From contig WHUX01000017.1 in the NCBI GenBank assembly GCA_015179025.1, forward strand, positions 1 through 64,000: DNA of 64,000 nucleotides, in the 5' to 3' direction. The position numbers and the translations under genes were made by a program. This DNA comes from Terfezia claveryi. Its lineage: Eukaryota; Ascomycota; Pezizomycetes; Pezizales; Pezizaceae. Position 1 is the first letter of the stretch; every line of letters begins with the position of its first letter. The notes below the pieces were generated by a model. That model was not told the DNA's origin, made no database searches, and saw only the letters and a list, made by a program, of their open reading frames with translations. Positions 1-11,474 of the stretch are shown here, one piece after another.

Positions 1-589
1 AATAGCGCAACCACGAAATGGAACAGCTATAGAACAAAACAGTAGAACATAATCCACACTTATAGACGTTGAGATGAAGATACTACCGGTAAAAACCAAT
101 CAGTAATAAAGACGCTGAACACGTGTCTCATGCATATTGCCAGTAAGAGCTTGCTCAAGATGATAGCTAACATCAAAGATATTAAGATGGGGCTTTCCTC
201 CAGGAAGTTCTGAAACTGTAAGAGCTTCCAAATGCCGAATAAGCTCAGTAGGGTGAGAGCGTGCTTGAGCAGTTATAATTGGAGGTATACCTCTTCAATG
301 TTAATGACCTCTGGAGATATAGTAGTATTCACTCCATCTTCATTATAGTCAAGATACTCTTCAACTAATTTCAACTAGAGTATTTACTTGTTCAGAGTTG
401 GTTCCGGTAGTGATAAGCAAGCTCATGGAACGGTTGTATAGGTAAGGTAAACAATCTCTGCAAGCACTCTACTTCTATCCTTTTACCCCGCCTAGAACGG
501 ACCCCACGCTATTTGCTATAACGGATATTAGCTATACCGGACAGATTACAGCGGATTTATGCAGTCCGGTATAGCAAGGTTTGAGTGTA
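1..589 (-). mobile_element. Degenerate end of a pogo/Fot1-like element (partial, runs off the window)
   Basis: Positions 510-589 hold repeats of the type GCTATANCGGA and finish with a terminus that reads, on the minus strand, CACTCAAACCTTGCTATACC next to TA (588-589). This resembles the start CAGTCAACTCTTGCTATAAC seen at 61291 and the other TA-flanked elements of the window. On the minus strand, 420-130 has short open stretches in shifting frames that look protein-like but are interrupted by stops; they could be the C-terminal part of a transposase left after an internal deletion. The other end lies outside the window. The coding interpretation is an inference and weak; the terminal repeat is the main evidence. 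Confidence 0.3.
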
Positions 590-611
590 TCGCTTTCTGC
601 AGGGTGTTTGT

Positions 612-752
612 GGAGGGTGTTGTGCCAACCAGACTACGCTTTCTGATCATTGCATTGCAGGCGCCACCGACGCTAGTGAATAACTCGAGATAGGTAATAC
701 GGTAGGTACTCCGTAACTACATAGGAATTAGTCTGGTTGGCACAACACCCTC
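612..752. repeat. Inverted pair of the TAGTCTGGTTGGCACAA repeat
   Basis: The motif TAGTCTGGTTGGCACAACACCC occurs on the minus strand at 612-636 and on the plus strand at 729-752, separated by 92 bp. The TA sits on the inner side of both copies, so the pair looks like two elements ending towards each other, or one small foldback unit. The same motif recurs near 29564, 39037, 44221, 44706 and 46019. The motif is seen directly; its role as a transposon terminus with a TA target is inference. Confidence 0.6.
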
Positions 753-2033
753 GTAGAGGCATAGGAATTACCAACACGTGGCGGATCCTAGTCTGATTGC
801 ACTACCCCAAGGCTGGTTGCCCTGCACCGAGTACAGACTTGGCAGTCTGTAGCCGGGGTTGTTACAAAACGTGATGACTGGGTGCCAGATACCATACCGC
901 ACACATAGTCTCATACCAAGACTCTACTGTAGTCGATCGCATTTACCGCACACAGGCATCAAATCAACAATCACTGGGTCTGGTAAACACCTCAGAGCTA
1001 ATAAACTTTCACAACAAACTGCAGCTGGGGTTCACATTAGTTTACGGAGTAAAATTTCCATAGTAACTACCATTCCTTTTCTCTCAGGGAATCGCCTTGC
1101 GCACGGGCCCATTACCTGTTGGAGTGTAACCGCTATAGGACAAAACGTGATCACTGGGTGCCAGATTTGCCTAGAAGCCGATAGTATAATGTACGCCCAC
1201 ATTATCCAAATCCGGTGAGCCAATCACACTGGCATTCCGCTGCTTTATCCGCAAAGTGATGGCATAAGAAATATTGTTATACCCCATGTGTAGTTGTAGC
1301 TAAGAATGATGTGTAAAGTATGTGTAAGCTGTAGTTTCTAAGTCTAAATCATGCTAAAGCCGATATTACCTGAATGCGACAACTACCCAATTGCAACCCC
1401 GTGAAGGCTACGATGATGAGGTCAGCAAAACCGTTTCCTTTTTATGCAATATTCGCGTTCTGACATAAATGTTACTCTGCGAACACAAGTCATAAAAATA
1501 AACTCCGTATACTCCAGACTCGGTAAGGGTGGTAGACACTGCGGAGTTTTTTTAATTTTATCTAAAAGAATAAATACTCATTACTGCTATTCAGTCACAT
1601 AATGGGGGGAATAGTTAAGGAGTTGTCACTTCCGCCGACTCTCTGCCTTTGCCTTTTGGTGGTAGGGCTGGTCGTGTTGATTGAGATTGATGGATCGGGG
1701 TGTGGGTAGTTCCGCGGTTTCGGCCCTGGCCCAGCATATGCAGGGGTATCGGTGTTTCTAGAGATGCTGTTCCATGTCATAAGATTGGCTCTTGGCACTT
1801 TCTTCACCTAACGGATTGGCCCATCGTCGATGCCACGATAACCCCACGTGCGAAGTTTATTTAACGTCATGTATAGATCGGAAAATATATATTGTTGCTT
1901 ATCTGGTACTCTGGTTGCGCCCTATTCTGACTTTCAATCAAGTTTTAATAGATACGTAAGACTCTTGCTCCTGTGGTAATTGCTTTTTCATTGTCTGGGT
2001 GCTGTCCTAAAAATAAACGAAATTGCAGCCTGG
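753..2033. other. No supported gene; contains a 27-bp direct repeat
   Basis: Open frames here overlap on both strands and show no recognisable motif, so none is called. The stretch holds two copies of a 27-bp sequence at 864-890 and 1140-1166 (ACAAAACGTGAT, one variable base, ACTGGGTGCCAGAT), 276 bp apart with a single G/C difference. Nothing else is recognised. Confidence 0.5.
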
Positions 2034-2110
2034 TTTTTTTTTTTTTTTTTTTTTTTTTTAAATACGCATTACTCCTATTCGGTCCCAGTGGGGGGACCAT
2101 GAGGAGCCTT
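2034..2110 (-). mobile_element. Severely 5'-truncated LINE tail insertion
   Basis: On the minus strand this is the last part of the LINE tail common to the window (ATGGTCCCC hairpin, GGACCG, AGTAATGCG) ending in a run of about 26 A. Similar flanks, TTGCAGCCTGG on the left and TTGCAGCCTTG on the right, look like a slightly decayed target-site duplication. The body is only about 75 bp, as expected from abortive target-primed reverse transcription. Confidence 0.7.
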
Positions 2111-4883
2111 GCAGCCTTGTAAGTTGTAAGCAAAGGCTCAAATCTTCAGCCACTCGACATTGCAAGAGTTTGACTCACCGCCAGTTATCGTGAATCGAAG
2201 GTATTATAAGGTAGCAGTCGGCGGAAAAGCTCAGTATCTTCAACTTTTCAACCCCACATTTGTTCAAGAATCAAGAATGGCTGCGAAACTTCATGCAATG
2301 AAATTGCCTCGCATTAGCAGTTGAACTACGATGTTTGGTGAGTAGTTAAGTGATTACACGTACGGACTCCAACTGTTATTCTCCCCGGTCACCACATTAC
2401 CAGCTAACTATTCTCCGAATAAAGATTTTGCGGCTACAGTCCGGTAAAACGCTCGAGGGCAGTACAATTATCGTATATCACAGACTGCCGAATCGCCACT
2501 AACTCTTACAGGATTTTTATGTTCAGCTAACTCCTAGAGCCTTATTCATTATTCAGACGAGATTATCCGTCACTCATACTATGTTCGAGCGAAACTTCCG
2601 GTATGGCAACATTAGGCACACTTTACCACAATTAAATTCCCCGCATCGATTCACACCTTCCCAATCCATCTCTACACTTAGTATCGCACGGGAAGTTGGG
2701 GGAATACAGACTACACAGCAGGCATGACGAGCTCATGATCATCCACGTCTAGAATGACTGCTCCGTGTGACAAGTTATTTTCGTTCCGATGCGTGAGCAC
2801 TGATTACTGCTGAAAGAATACAAGGGGTTTAGGATCCGTGCTGAGGAATGAAGAGATGATGGGATGCATAATCCAAAAGCGAATTCGAATGAAGAGGGAG
2901 AGCGAAGGGGAAAGTGATAGTGTGGAACTCAATGGGGCGGAATTTTGGGAAATTCCTCGATCATGTTCAGCTTTCGCAGTGCATTACAATTTACAAGATT
3001 AAAAGTTCCACCTTGTTAAAGTACCTGAAAGCGGAGAAGGTCAGATTTCGGCGATAGTTAGAGATGAAATAGTTATGATTATTTCTACATAAATGGGTAG
3101 ACGTCGGAAGTTAAGAAATCATGAGAATCTCTAATTATCAATCTACCTAAGGATGAAACATTCTTTGACGTAAACCACATAAAATGAAGCTTTCCAAAAC
3201 TAGTTTCGGAGCTGTTGCTTCCCCAAGCAGTCTCAGTCAAGTCACCAAAATGTCTCTATAGTTCTTGTACACGTACTTAGGGGAGTTGCAACCAGAGATG
3301 GGTGTACCAATTGATGCTTAGTCTAGTCGAACATTCATGTGTTGGTCATCCTCTTCGGGCGCGTCGTCACGTTATCTTGCACTTCGTGGGGAAATGGATG
3401 GTGTAGTTGAAAAACATTCTGGTGAATGCAATTGCATTCGTAAATTCGCTCCCTCAAAAATTTCTTAACAGCCAAGGAGCATTGGTTTATGTAAAACTCA
3501 TCGCAATCAAAGTGATGTTCAGATGGTTGTGTTGTCCAATTTCTGGACGATGGTATTGGGAAGATCTTTAGGGGCAGCGAATGAAAATACTGAAAGCGGA
3601 TATGCGAGACGGTATGCGTTGGCATAAGCAACGCACCGAGATGCTTACCCAATTGCGTCTGAATGCAAGAAGCATCTTTTTTGGCATAGGAATTGAGATG
3701 ATAGGGTCTGATGAATTTGTAGGGAAAGAAACACTTCATTGGTGCCTGGATAATGTAGCCAATGAATGTGTAGGAATAGATATGGATATGCATTGTCAGA
3801 ACCTTGGATGATCATCTCCCAGCTTGGTGTGTTTTCAATATGTTTTTGTTGAATCTATCTAGTCGGATTGCAAAATTCGTCCCTAAAGGAATAAAACCTC
3901 TTACATGTGAGGCTACTCTTTGCTGATTTGCTCATGGAAGTAAGAACCCAATCAGATCAAGGATTTCGGCAGTAACTTTTGGCTGCCCGGGGTTACCCCA
4001 GGCCACACTAGGACAAGAATGACCAAGGGAATGGCAGGAATCTGGACATATGCATTGATGTGTGCTTGAGGCTCCCTTTTTTTAGTTTTTTTTTTAACTC
4101 ACCTACTCCCATTTAACTATGTATATATAGATCTTGTTCTTGTCCCTCCCGTTTCCCCGTTTCCAATATTTGCAAGCTCTTAAACTATCATTTATATAGT
4201 TACCCGCCTTGACCGCTTCAAACATTATTGTACAGCTGTTAGTGAGTGCATCGAAACGTAGTTTCGGTCATGGCCTTAGGTCGACTCCCGGTTACTACTG
4301 AACTTTGGGAAACATATTAAAAACATCGAGACTCAACAGTGGCTATCACAAACTACTTTTTCATAAACATTTTAACTGATAGAATATGTCAAAATCACCT
4401 AGGATAACCCCGCCAGAAATCGCGGTTACCGGGCATAAAAGAAGAGGGCAGATTCCAGGCAAAACACCGGTAGTACCGGAAGGACTCCGGATCCAGTTCG
4501 TAAACCCATTTATATCGAACCCAGCAACATGACTAATCTTACGATGTCTAGCAAACCTAGGGCCATTGCTCCACGGCCACAGCTCTCGTTCAGCCAACCT
4601 CTGTTACCCAACAAAAATATTACCTCATCTCAGTGGCCGGTGGGACCAACGTGCTCTTATCCATCAGTGGTACCTCTGAATAGGAGCAAACGCTCACCAG
4701 TACCCGGGGTTGCGGGAGGTCGGGTATCGAAGCGTACAACCCAAAGCTCTGAGCGAAAGTCGAGGAACAAGCCTGTATCTGCACATATCACTCCGTGAGG
4801 CCAAAAATCTTGAACTCCATCTCGATGAGTCAATTACTAATATCCCATTCTCTCAGGCATTCCAATACAGCAGGACATAGGTT
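2111..4883. other. No supported gene
   Basis: Several 70-150 codon open frames exist (for example 3335-3793 minus, 3581-3811 plus, 4529-4798 plus), but they overlap each other on opposite strands and show no motif I recognise. There is a short T-rich run at 4077-4095. No RNA gene or repeat boundary was identified. Confidence 0.4.
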
Positions 4884-6096
4884 TTGTGCGGAGACGGAAG
4901 CCAAAAGTACGAGTTTTTCCCTCACGTGACGAGGCAGCTTATAAAATTTTATCATTTAGGGCAAGGCGAGAGTTCACAGTTGAAGCCTGGAAGGACTACG
5001 CAGGAGTCCCTTCCACCAAGAATATACGAACAGATGCAAGATCTTCCGGGATATCAGCTTCCTGACGTTATTGATACGCTACAAGGTAGGTTTGATTTTC
5101 ACAGACTATAGAACTTGCTAACTTGGACTGACTGGAAGACGAGGATGGCGCCCTGACTGCGTCGGTCAACAACAATTTTCACCTTCTGCCGCGTAAGCCT
5201 GCCTTCTTATCCGGGATTATTTCATTGATATTTCTTCGACTAATTATCCTCACCACAGTAAATGCAGTGCAAATTTCTGAGCCCCTGAACAACCACATGC
5301 CAAATAATTACAGTATTACTCCTCGTAAGTTCGATCTTTTCAGTAGATCTCCCACTCTCGGACTAACCATGCAAGTACATCTAGAGCCCGTCGTCAACTG
5401 CCTACCCACCCAAAACTCAATCTCAGAGAATCTTTCCTGTATGATGCACCCTTTGAGACGTGGGATACCATTCTGGCTAATATTGACGTCGCAGACTTTA
5501 CCGGAAATCGCCCTGGCCTGAGCGAGTATTTGCGCACGGAAGTCATCCCTCCGCCGCAATTCTTGCCGCCACCCGCTATGGGAGACCAGCTGGCACTAGA
5601 CCTTACTCCCTCCCATGAACTGGACCATACAATGGACCATATAGTACCTTCACCTTCCCTAATACGACGCCAAACGAGCCTACCAGAAAATGTTGCTGTC
5701 CCACTCCATCAACAGAGGCAGAAAGGCAGCAAGAGCTGTGGTCGTTGTTCTGGGGTTTGGTGCACACACGCCGAATGTATCTTTCGTGCGACTATCAAAA
5801 GCGCAGACGAAGGAATAAGAGTCCAGCTTCTGAAAAGCTACACTGACCTTAGGTATCACATTCAAGAGCACACTTTCGGTTCACGCAAGACATGCTCTTT
5901 GTGCGAGGACCTGTTTTACAATCACAGTTTGCAGCTTCTGCTGCTAATTGAGGTTAAGGCAGATGAAGTGGGGCAAGTTGTGCTCGGCATTAAAAACAGC
6001 ATGAAGACCCTAAGAAAGCATGTCGAGGAGTGTTTGAGGCATCAAGGGTGCATGGGCCCTGAAGCGGTTGTGGATGTTGGGTATGATGGAGTGTAA
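4884..6096 (+). CDS. Possible multi-exon cysteine-rich hypothetical protein, model incomplete
   Basis: I do not recognise this protein. The strongest part is an open frame from about 5400 to a stop at 6094-6096. Its C-terminal half has spaced Cys/His residues: CGRC, WCTHAEC, HIQEH, CSLC, HVEEC and HQGC, the sort of spacing that can bind zinc. Its N-terminal half is proline-rich (EVIPPPQFLPPP). Upstream, 4884-5068 is open and ends at a plausible donor (CAA|GGTAGGT) with a CTAAC branch-like site about 40 nt further on, and other intron-like segments follow (GTAAGC at about 5192, GTAAGT at about 5325). I could not join all exons in one frame, so the gene may be decayed, or the upstream exons may be wrong. 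Start and function are unknown. Confidence 0.3.
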
Positions 6097-8153
6097 TGTG
6101 AATTGGGTACTGGGCAGGATGGAATATAAGTTAGGGTCCATGTTGGGGCTGTTGGTGGAGGGGGGGAAATATGGAGTTAATTGTGATATTAACATGGTGT
6201 TAAAAAATGTGATATGGGTAAGCGGTAGTGTTGGTGAAAGGAGGGAAGAAGTCAAATGGGCAAGGGGTTACTGTGCTCATGAAGTTGATGACTTTCATTT
6301 AAGCTTTTACTCTTTTGCAATGTCCTTGTTAGTCCTTTCATTAAACGGTTTTTATGTCTACTATATTTGCCCCTTCGCTTTCTTAATCTTGAGGTGCAGC
6401 GAATTTTGCGAAGTTTCCTTTGGGCTGAAAAACGAGAATCAAGCGTCTCTATCCGAGCATTGGAGTTGTTTTCCGCATGGACAATCTGCTACAGTGAAAA
6501 GACCAGGGTCTTCAATCCTAGTTTGGTATGTCAGGCCCGCTCCAATTGAAGTACACATCTTTTTCGCCAGGGAACGAAAGATGTTTATAAACAGAGTGGC
6601 CCATCCGTGTATTGGCGATTGCGAAAAATAGGTTTTCAGCACCATCGGGTAGTAATGTAACAGGTTCCCGGAGTGAACCGGGTATACGCATGCCTGAGAC
6701 CTGGGTGGGGGCTAACGGTTCGCCTCATTGCAGTGTATTCCGAGAAATAGCTCTTGGTGGTGGTACTTACCCGCCCAAGTCTGGTTGACAGAAAGCGATG
6801 GAGTTGGAGGGGTGCATAGCCAGCACAGAATGATGAGCAGCTTGAAACACTGCCTATAGAAACTGCAGATAGAGCTTCGTGCGCAGCCGGAAGGAGATGA
6901 TCGATACGAGTTTGTTACAATCAAGGGCCTGTTCGCCTCGGTAAACCCATGGACTATTGCCGTGCATTGTACAGGGTAGTTCGCTGACAAATAGCTATCT
7001 GCAAGCTGCATGATTATCGTACGTGATGTGGAGCATGCATACTGGAGTGCATGTCGGCCTGACCTATACGATCTCACACACAGTTAAAGATCTGAATTGA
7101 TAGGCTAATGGGGGGGGGGGGCGGAGACAAGTATTAAGTCAAAATTGCAGGGGTTCACGCATCAAACTGTGTTGCAGTGTGCAGTACATGCTCCTGCTCG
7201 CTTCTTTGTAAATATAGTACTACGCAGCCTCCCTACGTCTAGATCTGAATGGAGGGGATTTGGAAAAAGCACTTGGGCACCAACCAATCATCGGCTTCTC
7301 GTTCTATTTAATATCAGGCTACCAATACCGGTAGGGTGTGCCGCATCGAGATGCTGGGTCCTGTGGGTTGGATCTGAATTCAGCCCCGTCGATATTTTAT
7401 GCATCAGTTTTACTAGCCTGGTTATAGTTTTATTGTCGCCGGTGTCAGAAGATACATAGGTAGCAGAGTATCGCCTCAGTCAGATAGTTCTGGTTCGGCA
7501 CAATAATCTCGTTCAGTGCAAATCAAACTGCGAACCTGCTTCCAACCCAAGCAGCCCCGAATCTGACGACTGTCGTTGAAAAGCCTATCTCATCTTCTCA
7601 ACTTCAACTTAGTCTCACTTGAATATAGCCCATCGACTTGAATATTTACAGTCCGAAGACTACTCGAATATGTACTCAGAATACTCAGCATCGTTCGAAC
7701 CTTATGTACTCGTAATCTCATCCCACCACCGCAAGTCCTCTAGCATTCCTTCCAATGAAATCGTGCAAGCAATTTCAAGGTCCGCAAAAGGTACGATTTG
7801 CAAGCGCACGGCAACTAGTATTGGTCGCTAGTTGAATTCCTGAGGCAATCGATCCACATCACTGCCCGCAATAGGTAAAAATTTCAATTGCACAGCAGCC
7901 ATGGATTCCCCTCGCCCTCTAAAGCTAGACCTCATAGGAAGTACGTTCCAATTGCTCCTAGGCAGGTCAACAAAGCCCTCATGTGGGGAAATTGACTTCC
8001 CTTCATCGGGCGGCGTCACAGCTCGGACAACTCGGACAGCTCGTGCGATTATGGACAATTTTTGCGATCCGCCTCGTAAGTTTGCCCTTTATTAAAGGCT
8101 ATAGAGAAAAGATTCTAGCTCCCTATATACAATTCTTGAGTACTGGGAAGAAG
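6097..8153. other. No supported gene
   Basis: Open frames up to about 190 codons directly after the cysteine-rich frame overlap on opposite strands and lack motifs. A G run of 12 is at about 7111-7122. A short open frame at 7901-8095 (plus) ends at a donor-like GTAAGT and could be a first exon, but no partner exon is evident. Confidence 0.35.
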
Positions 8154-8330
8154 GGCTGGGCACGAGACGTCTCGAGAATTTTTGGCATCGAGCACCAATA
8201 AAACCATAATCATATTCAAACTCGCTATCCTATCACAGATATCTGCATGTTGTAGCTAATAAAAATTTAACAGAAAACTCGCGACATCTCGTCTCGTAAG
8301 TCTCAAGACATTTTGTCTCGTGCCCAGGCC
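8154..8330. mobile_element. Short foldback element with CTGGGCACGAG termini
   Basis: The left end reads GGGCTGGGCACGAGACG and the right end GTCTCGTGCCCAGGCC, which are inverted complements over about 15 bp. The interior is about 150 bp, with further GTCTCG/CGAGAC sub-repeats. No coding capacity. A second element with the same CTGGGCACGAG terminal motif but a different interior lies at 33819-34264. Classification beyond a terminal-inverted-repeat (MITE-like) element is not possible here. Confidence 0.55.
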
Positions 8331-8942
8331 GAGCTACGGAAGGAACTTTGCCAACAGTCCACCAATGCAACTTGTTCCAGCCCCAGCTATCGAAGCTCAA
8401 TTGCCAGTTCACCGTATAACTGCATCACCTTCATTAGGGACACACTAAGAATCGCCATCGGTGAATGCTGATGTGGGGGTCCATCAAACATGATCATATA
8501 AAACCTGGGACATGTGCTAGGTGCTTAGGGAAATATTGCTGTTTACTTAACTGGGAAAAATCTTTTTACATGACTGATAGAGAGGGAAGGCCTAGATGAC
8601 CTCTACACAATTGGCTTCAACCATAACGAGACCTGCGTAGATACCTTTCACTTCTGATTAAGGTTGATCGCCAGAAATTTGTCTAGTCTCCGGCTGTCAC
8701 CATCTTGTGAGGCTTGGGTCATCTCCAGACATCGATCCATCTTCGGTCTCCATTCGTGATTTTGGGGATGTAGCACCAGTTGAACGGATTGCTGAGAGAA
8801 GAGGTGCTAACAGGTAGAGAATCACTTAATTACAGGTGGCATCAGGGCGGGAAGACTTTTTTTCTTTTATCTCTTCCCAATATGGGGTTACCATCTTTCA
8901 CGGGGAAGCGGATCATCACAGAGAAATGGATCAATTCATCGG
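8331..8942. other. No supported gene
   Basis: I see no motif, repeat boundary or RNA gene in this stretch between the foldback element and the pogo relic. A 62-codon open frame at 8780-8968 has no recognisable feature. Confidence 0.4.
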
Positions 8943-10775
8943 CTATCTACCTGACGCACAAGATCTAGTTACACGGAGCCCAGAACGAGTGTGAGAGCGT
9001 AAGGAGGGGCCAGGGGTAGGGGAAGGGGGTGTCCGAGGCTGTAAGGACTCAACTGGGGGGCCTGGAGCCGGAGTAGCAAGTGTTATTGTAGAAAAAATAG
9101 AACCAGACGAGGAAATAGAGGGGCAATCTAAATCACTTTCCCAGTTATCCATCTCTTCCCCGCTAATAGCCTCTTCACTATCTGATGAATTAATAACAAC
9201 AAAGGAAACCACCTTGTGTTTTCCAGCCTGCTTGGGTGTATGGGGAGGGTTGGATACCTGGGATTTGCCAGCTCGCTTAGTGGCTTTCTGCCGCTTTTCC
9301 TCCTTCTTTGCCTCTCATGTCTCTCATTCAATATAGAGCTCTTTCAGTGCCTTACCATCTATAACTCGACCTCGAGCCCTTCCTATCTCTTGCTTATCAA
9401 CCTTCAATGCAAGCTTTTGTACCTCCTGCCACTGCTGTAGTGTCCTGCACTCCAACTCACAGTCCTTATCTGCTGCAATTCCAAACTTCTCAAGTTGCTT
9501 AATAAGATCAGCCAGTTCCACTCGATTAATCACTACATTCTTTGATCTTAGGTGCAAGGTTGCCTGTCTGACCTATTGGTGTAGCTCAGCTATATTGCAT
9601 AATATAGGGGGTTCAAGTAGGAGATTGACAACATAGGCTTTTAGTAGTACTTGTCCGTATGTTAACTTGTCTAAGATATGTCATAGATTATGTAGAATAA
9701 GACTTGCTCCCTACCAAGTACTAAGAATATTCTTTTAGATATATATTGCATTGCATGCTTCAATAAGTATTGGAAGAAAATTGCCTTTATTAATTACAAC
9801 ATTACTAAAGTGAACAAGCTAATCAACCTGCTTTCCATATGCCTTCTGTAGTAGTGAAAATAATCTGACATTAAGTAGTTGTAGGAGATGAATAAAATAT
9901 GCTGGAAGATAGTAGGCAATGATATTAATACTAAGGCAGAACTTAATAAACTCAATCATAAGATGAGACCTATAACTATCTACAATTAGTAAATGATAAC
10001 TTCTATTTTTTACTTCCTTCGACTTTTTTGTACACTCATAAAAATACTTGATCTATTCTATCCTTAAAGTATAACTTATCTATCCTTTTTTTGATATCCT
10101 AAACTTCTACTAATTACAATTAACCTCTAGATGTTTTAGAGATTGATACCAGCTCATATAGTGCCCAGCTCCTTTATAGATAATTAATGGAGGTAATACA
10201 ATCTCTTCTCTACTAATTACTTTCATAATAGTAATCATTTCATAATTTCTATTAGTTGCCAACTTGTTAGTTATTCTATAACCTCGTCTTAAGCAAATAA
10301 CCTTAGTATAATCTAAAATACCTTAGCAAAACTCCTTCTCATCCATATTGTAGGTTATAGTATTAGTAATCTAATATAGGTACTTAAGCTATATAAGCTT
10401 ATTAAAATGATCTTAGATAATTTTTGGATCACTAGCTTTAATCTGCTTTTTATTAAACTAGCTACTGAACTTTAAAACTAATTGAAGGTAATAATTAAGG
10501 AAGTGTATAATCCAATTTTTGTCCACCTTAAAGCTTTCATTCTATTTTTTCCCTTTAATAATACAATACCTTCCTTAATATATACTATACATAAAAGAAA
10601 TCCCTACTCTTCTAATTTTAGGATCTATTATATAATAGCTTTCTCTTCCACTAGTGTACAGAACTACTGTAATATGTATAATCTTACTCTAGATTCTCTA
10701 CTATTCAGTTGTCTATATAATATTATATATCTAAGTCCAAAGGCTTCTACTATTTTTTGGATCGATTTATATTTC
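8943..10775 (-). pseudogene. Pogo/Fot1-like transposase relic, main part (relic 1)
   Basis: The minus strand is paralogous to the transposase relic at 25356-27778. The C-terminal tail at 9212-8943 ends in an acidic and Pro-rich stretch (FSTITLATPAPG, PPSPTPGPS, VTRS) that matches the end of the other relic (LSTITLATPAP, PPSPTPGPS, VTRS). At 9557-9324 the segment LADLIKQLEKFGIAADKD corresponds to LLDLIH-LEKFALAADQD there. From 9600 to 10775 the DNA is very AT-rich and full of stops, yet its antisense frame (10482-10775) still aligns with the antisense frame of 25770-25480. A gypsy element at 10776-17370 splits this relic; its N-terminal portion resumes at 17376. No catalytic triad can be read. 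Heavy C-to-T/G-to-A damage is likely. Confidence 0.8.
10771..10775. repeat. Target-site duplication ATTTC, left copy
   Basis: ATTTC lies directly left of the TGTTAC start of the 5' LTR and is repeated at 17371-17375 directly right of the GTAACA end of the 3' LTR. A perfect 5-bp duplication fixes both element borders and marks a single integration event. Confidence 0.95.
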
Positions 10776-11400
10776 TGTTACGGCTCAGGTAAGAGACCTA
10801 CCCTCAACAGGAAATATCCCAATACCTAATTATAGCTGCTAACTGCTATGGCCTGATCAACCATACAGATGTGGGTAATGTGTCTGGAATAGACAGGTAT
10901 TGGAGCAAGGAAGCGTGTGACCTCTGAATGCATTCTCATACATGTACTCTCTTCTATAGATATCTATTAAGTTCTTATGTTCGTTATTCTTATGTTGTTA
11001 TTCGTTGTATACAAACTTATCTTCTGTATTATAGCCTGACTACAATACGTTGAAGTTCAGACTACCTAATCAATGTATATCAGACTGCAGGGTTCCTAAA
11101 TAGGAAGCGTCTTCCTATTCTAGGCAACCACCTGATATCAGTACTACTAAGCTATTATAGGAAGTGTTGTCAGATCTGATAACAACTTATCAGATCAACG
11201 CTTCTATATAAGCTACTGCTTTTACATAGTTAATACAATAAGACCCAAGCGGTGTTCTAAGTCTACATATAGCTTTACTCTTATTGAGTCCACTTTACAC
11301 CCAAGTTGTTACTGCATTTATACTTATGATTTATTATCGATAACCTCTATATACCTTCACTGCCGACTTGTATATTCGTAGTTACAGCCCACCTGTAATA
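10776..11400 (+). repeat. 5' LTR of the gypsy chromovirus
   Basis: It starts TGTTACGGCTCAGGTAAGAG and ends CACCTGTAATA. It has exactly the same length (625 bp) as the 3' LTR, with no indels noticed. By eye there are roughly three dozen differences, nearly all C/T or G/A. The region downstream (11401-11474) has no obvious primer-binding site that I can assign to a tRNA. Confidence 0.95.
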
Positions 11401-11474
11401 TTACACTGCTCGTCTATAACACCTTATAGACATTACCCCTGACATTAACATATTTATGCTCAGAGGACTCCTCG

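Noticed and set aside
3335..3793. 152-codon minus-strand frame as a gene
   Set aside because: No motif, overlaps another frame on the opposite strand, and has no splice or start context that supports it.
10482..10829. Plus-strand open frame of 115 codons
   Set aside because: It is antisense to pogo relic 1 and crosses the 5' LTR border; its match to another frame at 25353-25769 only reflects homology of the two relics.
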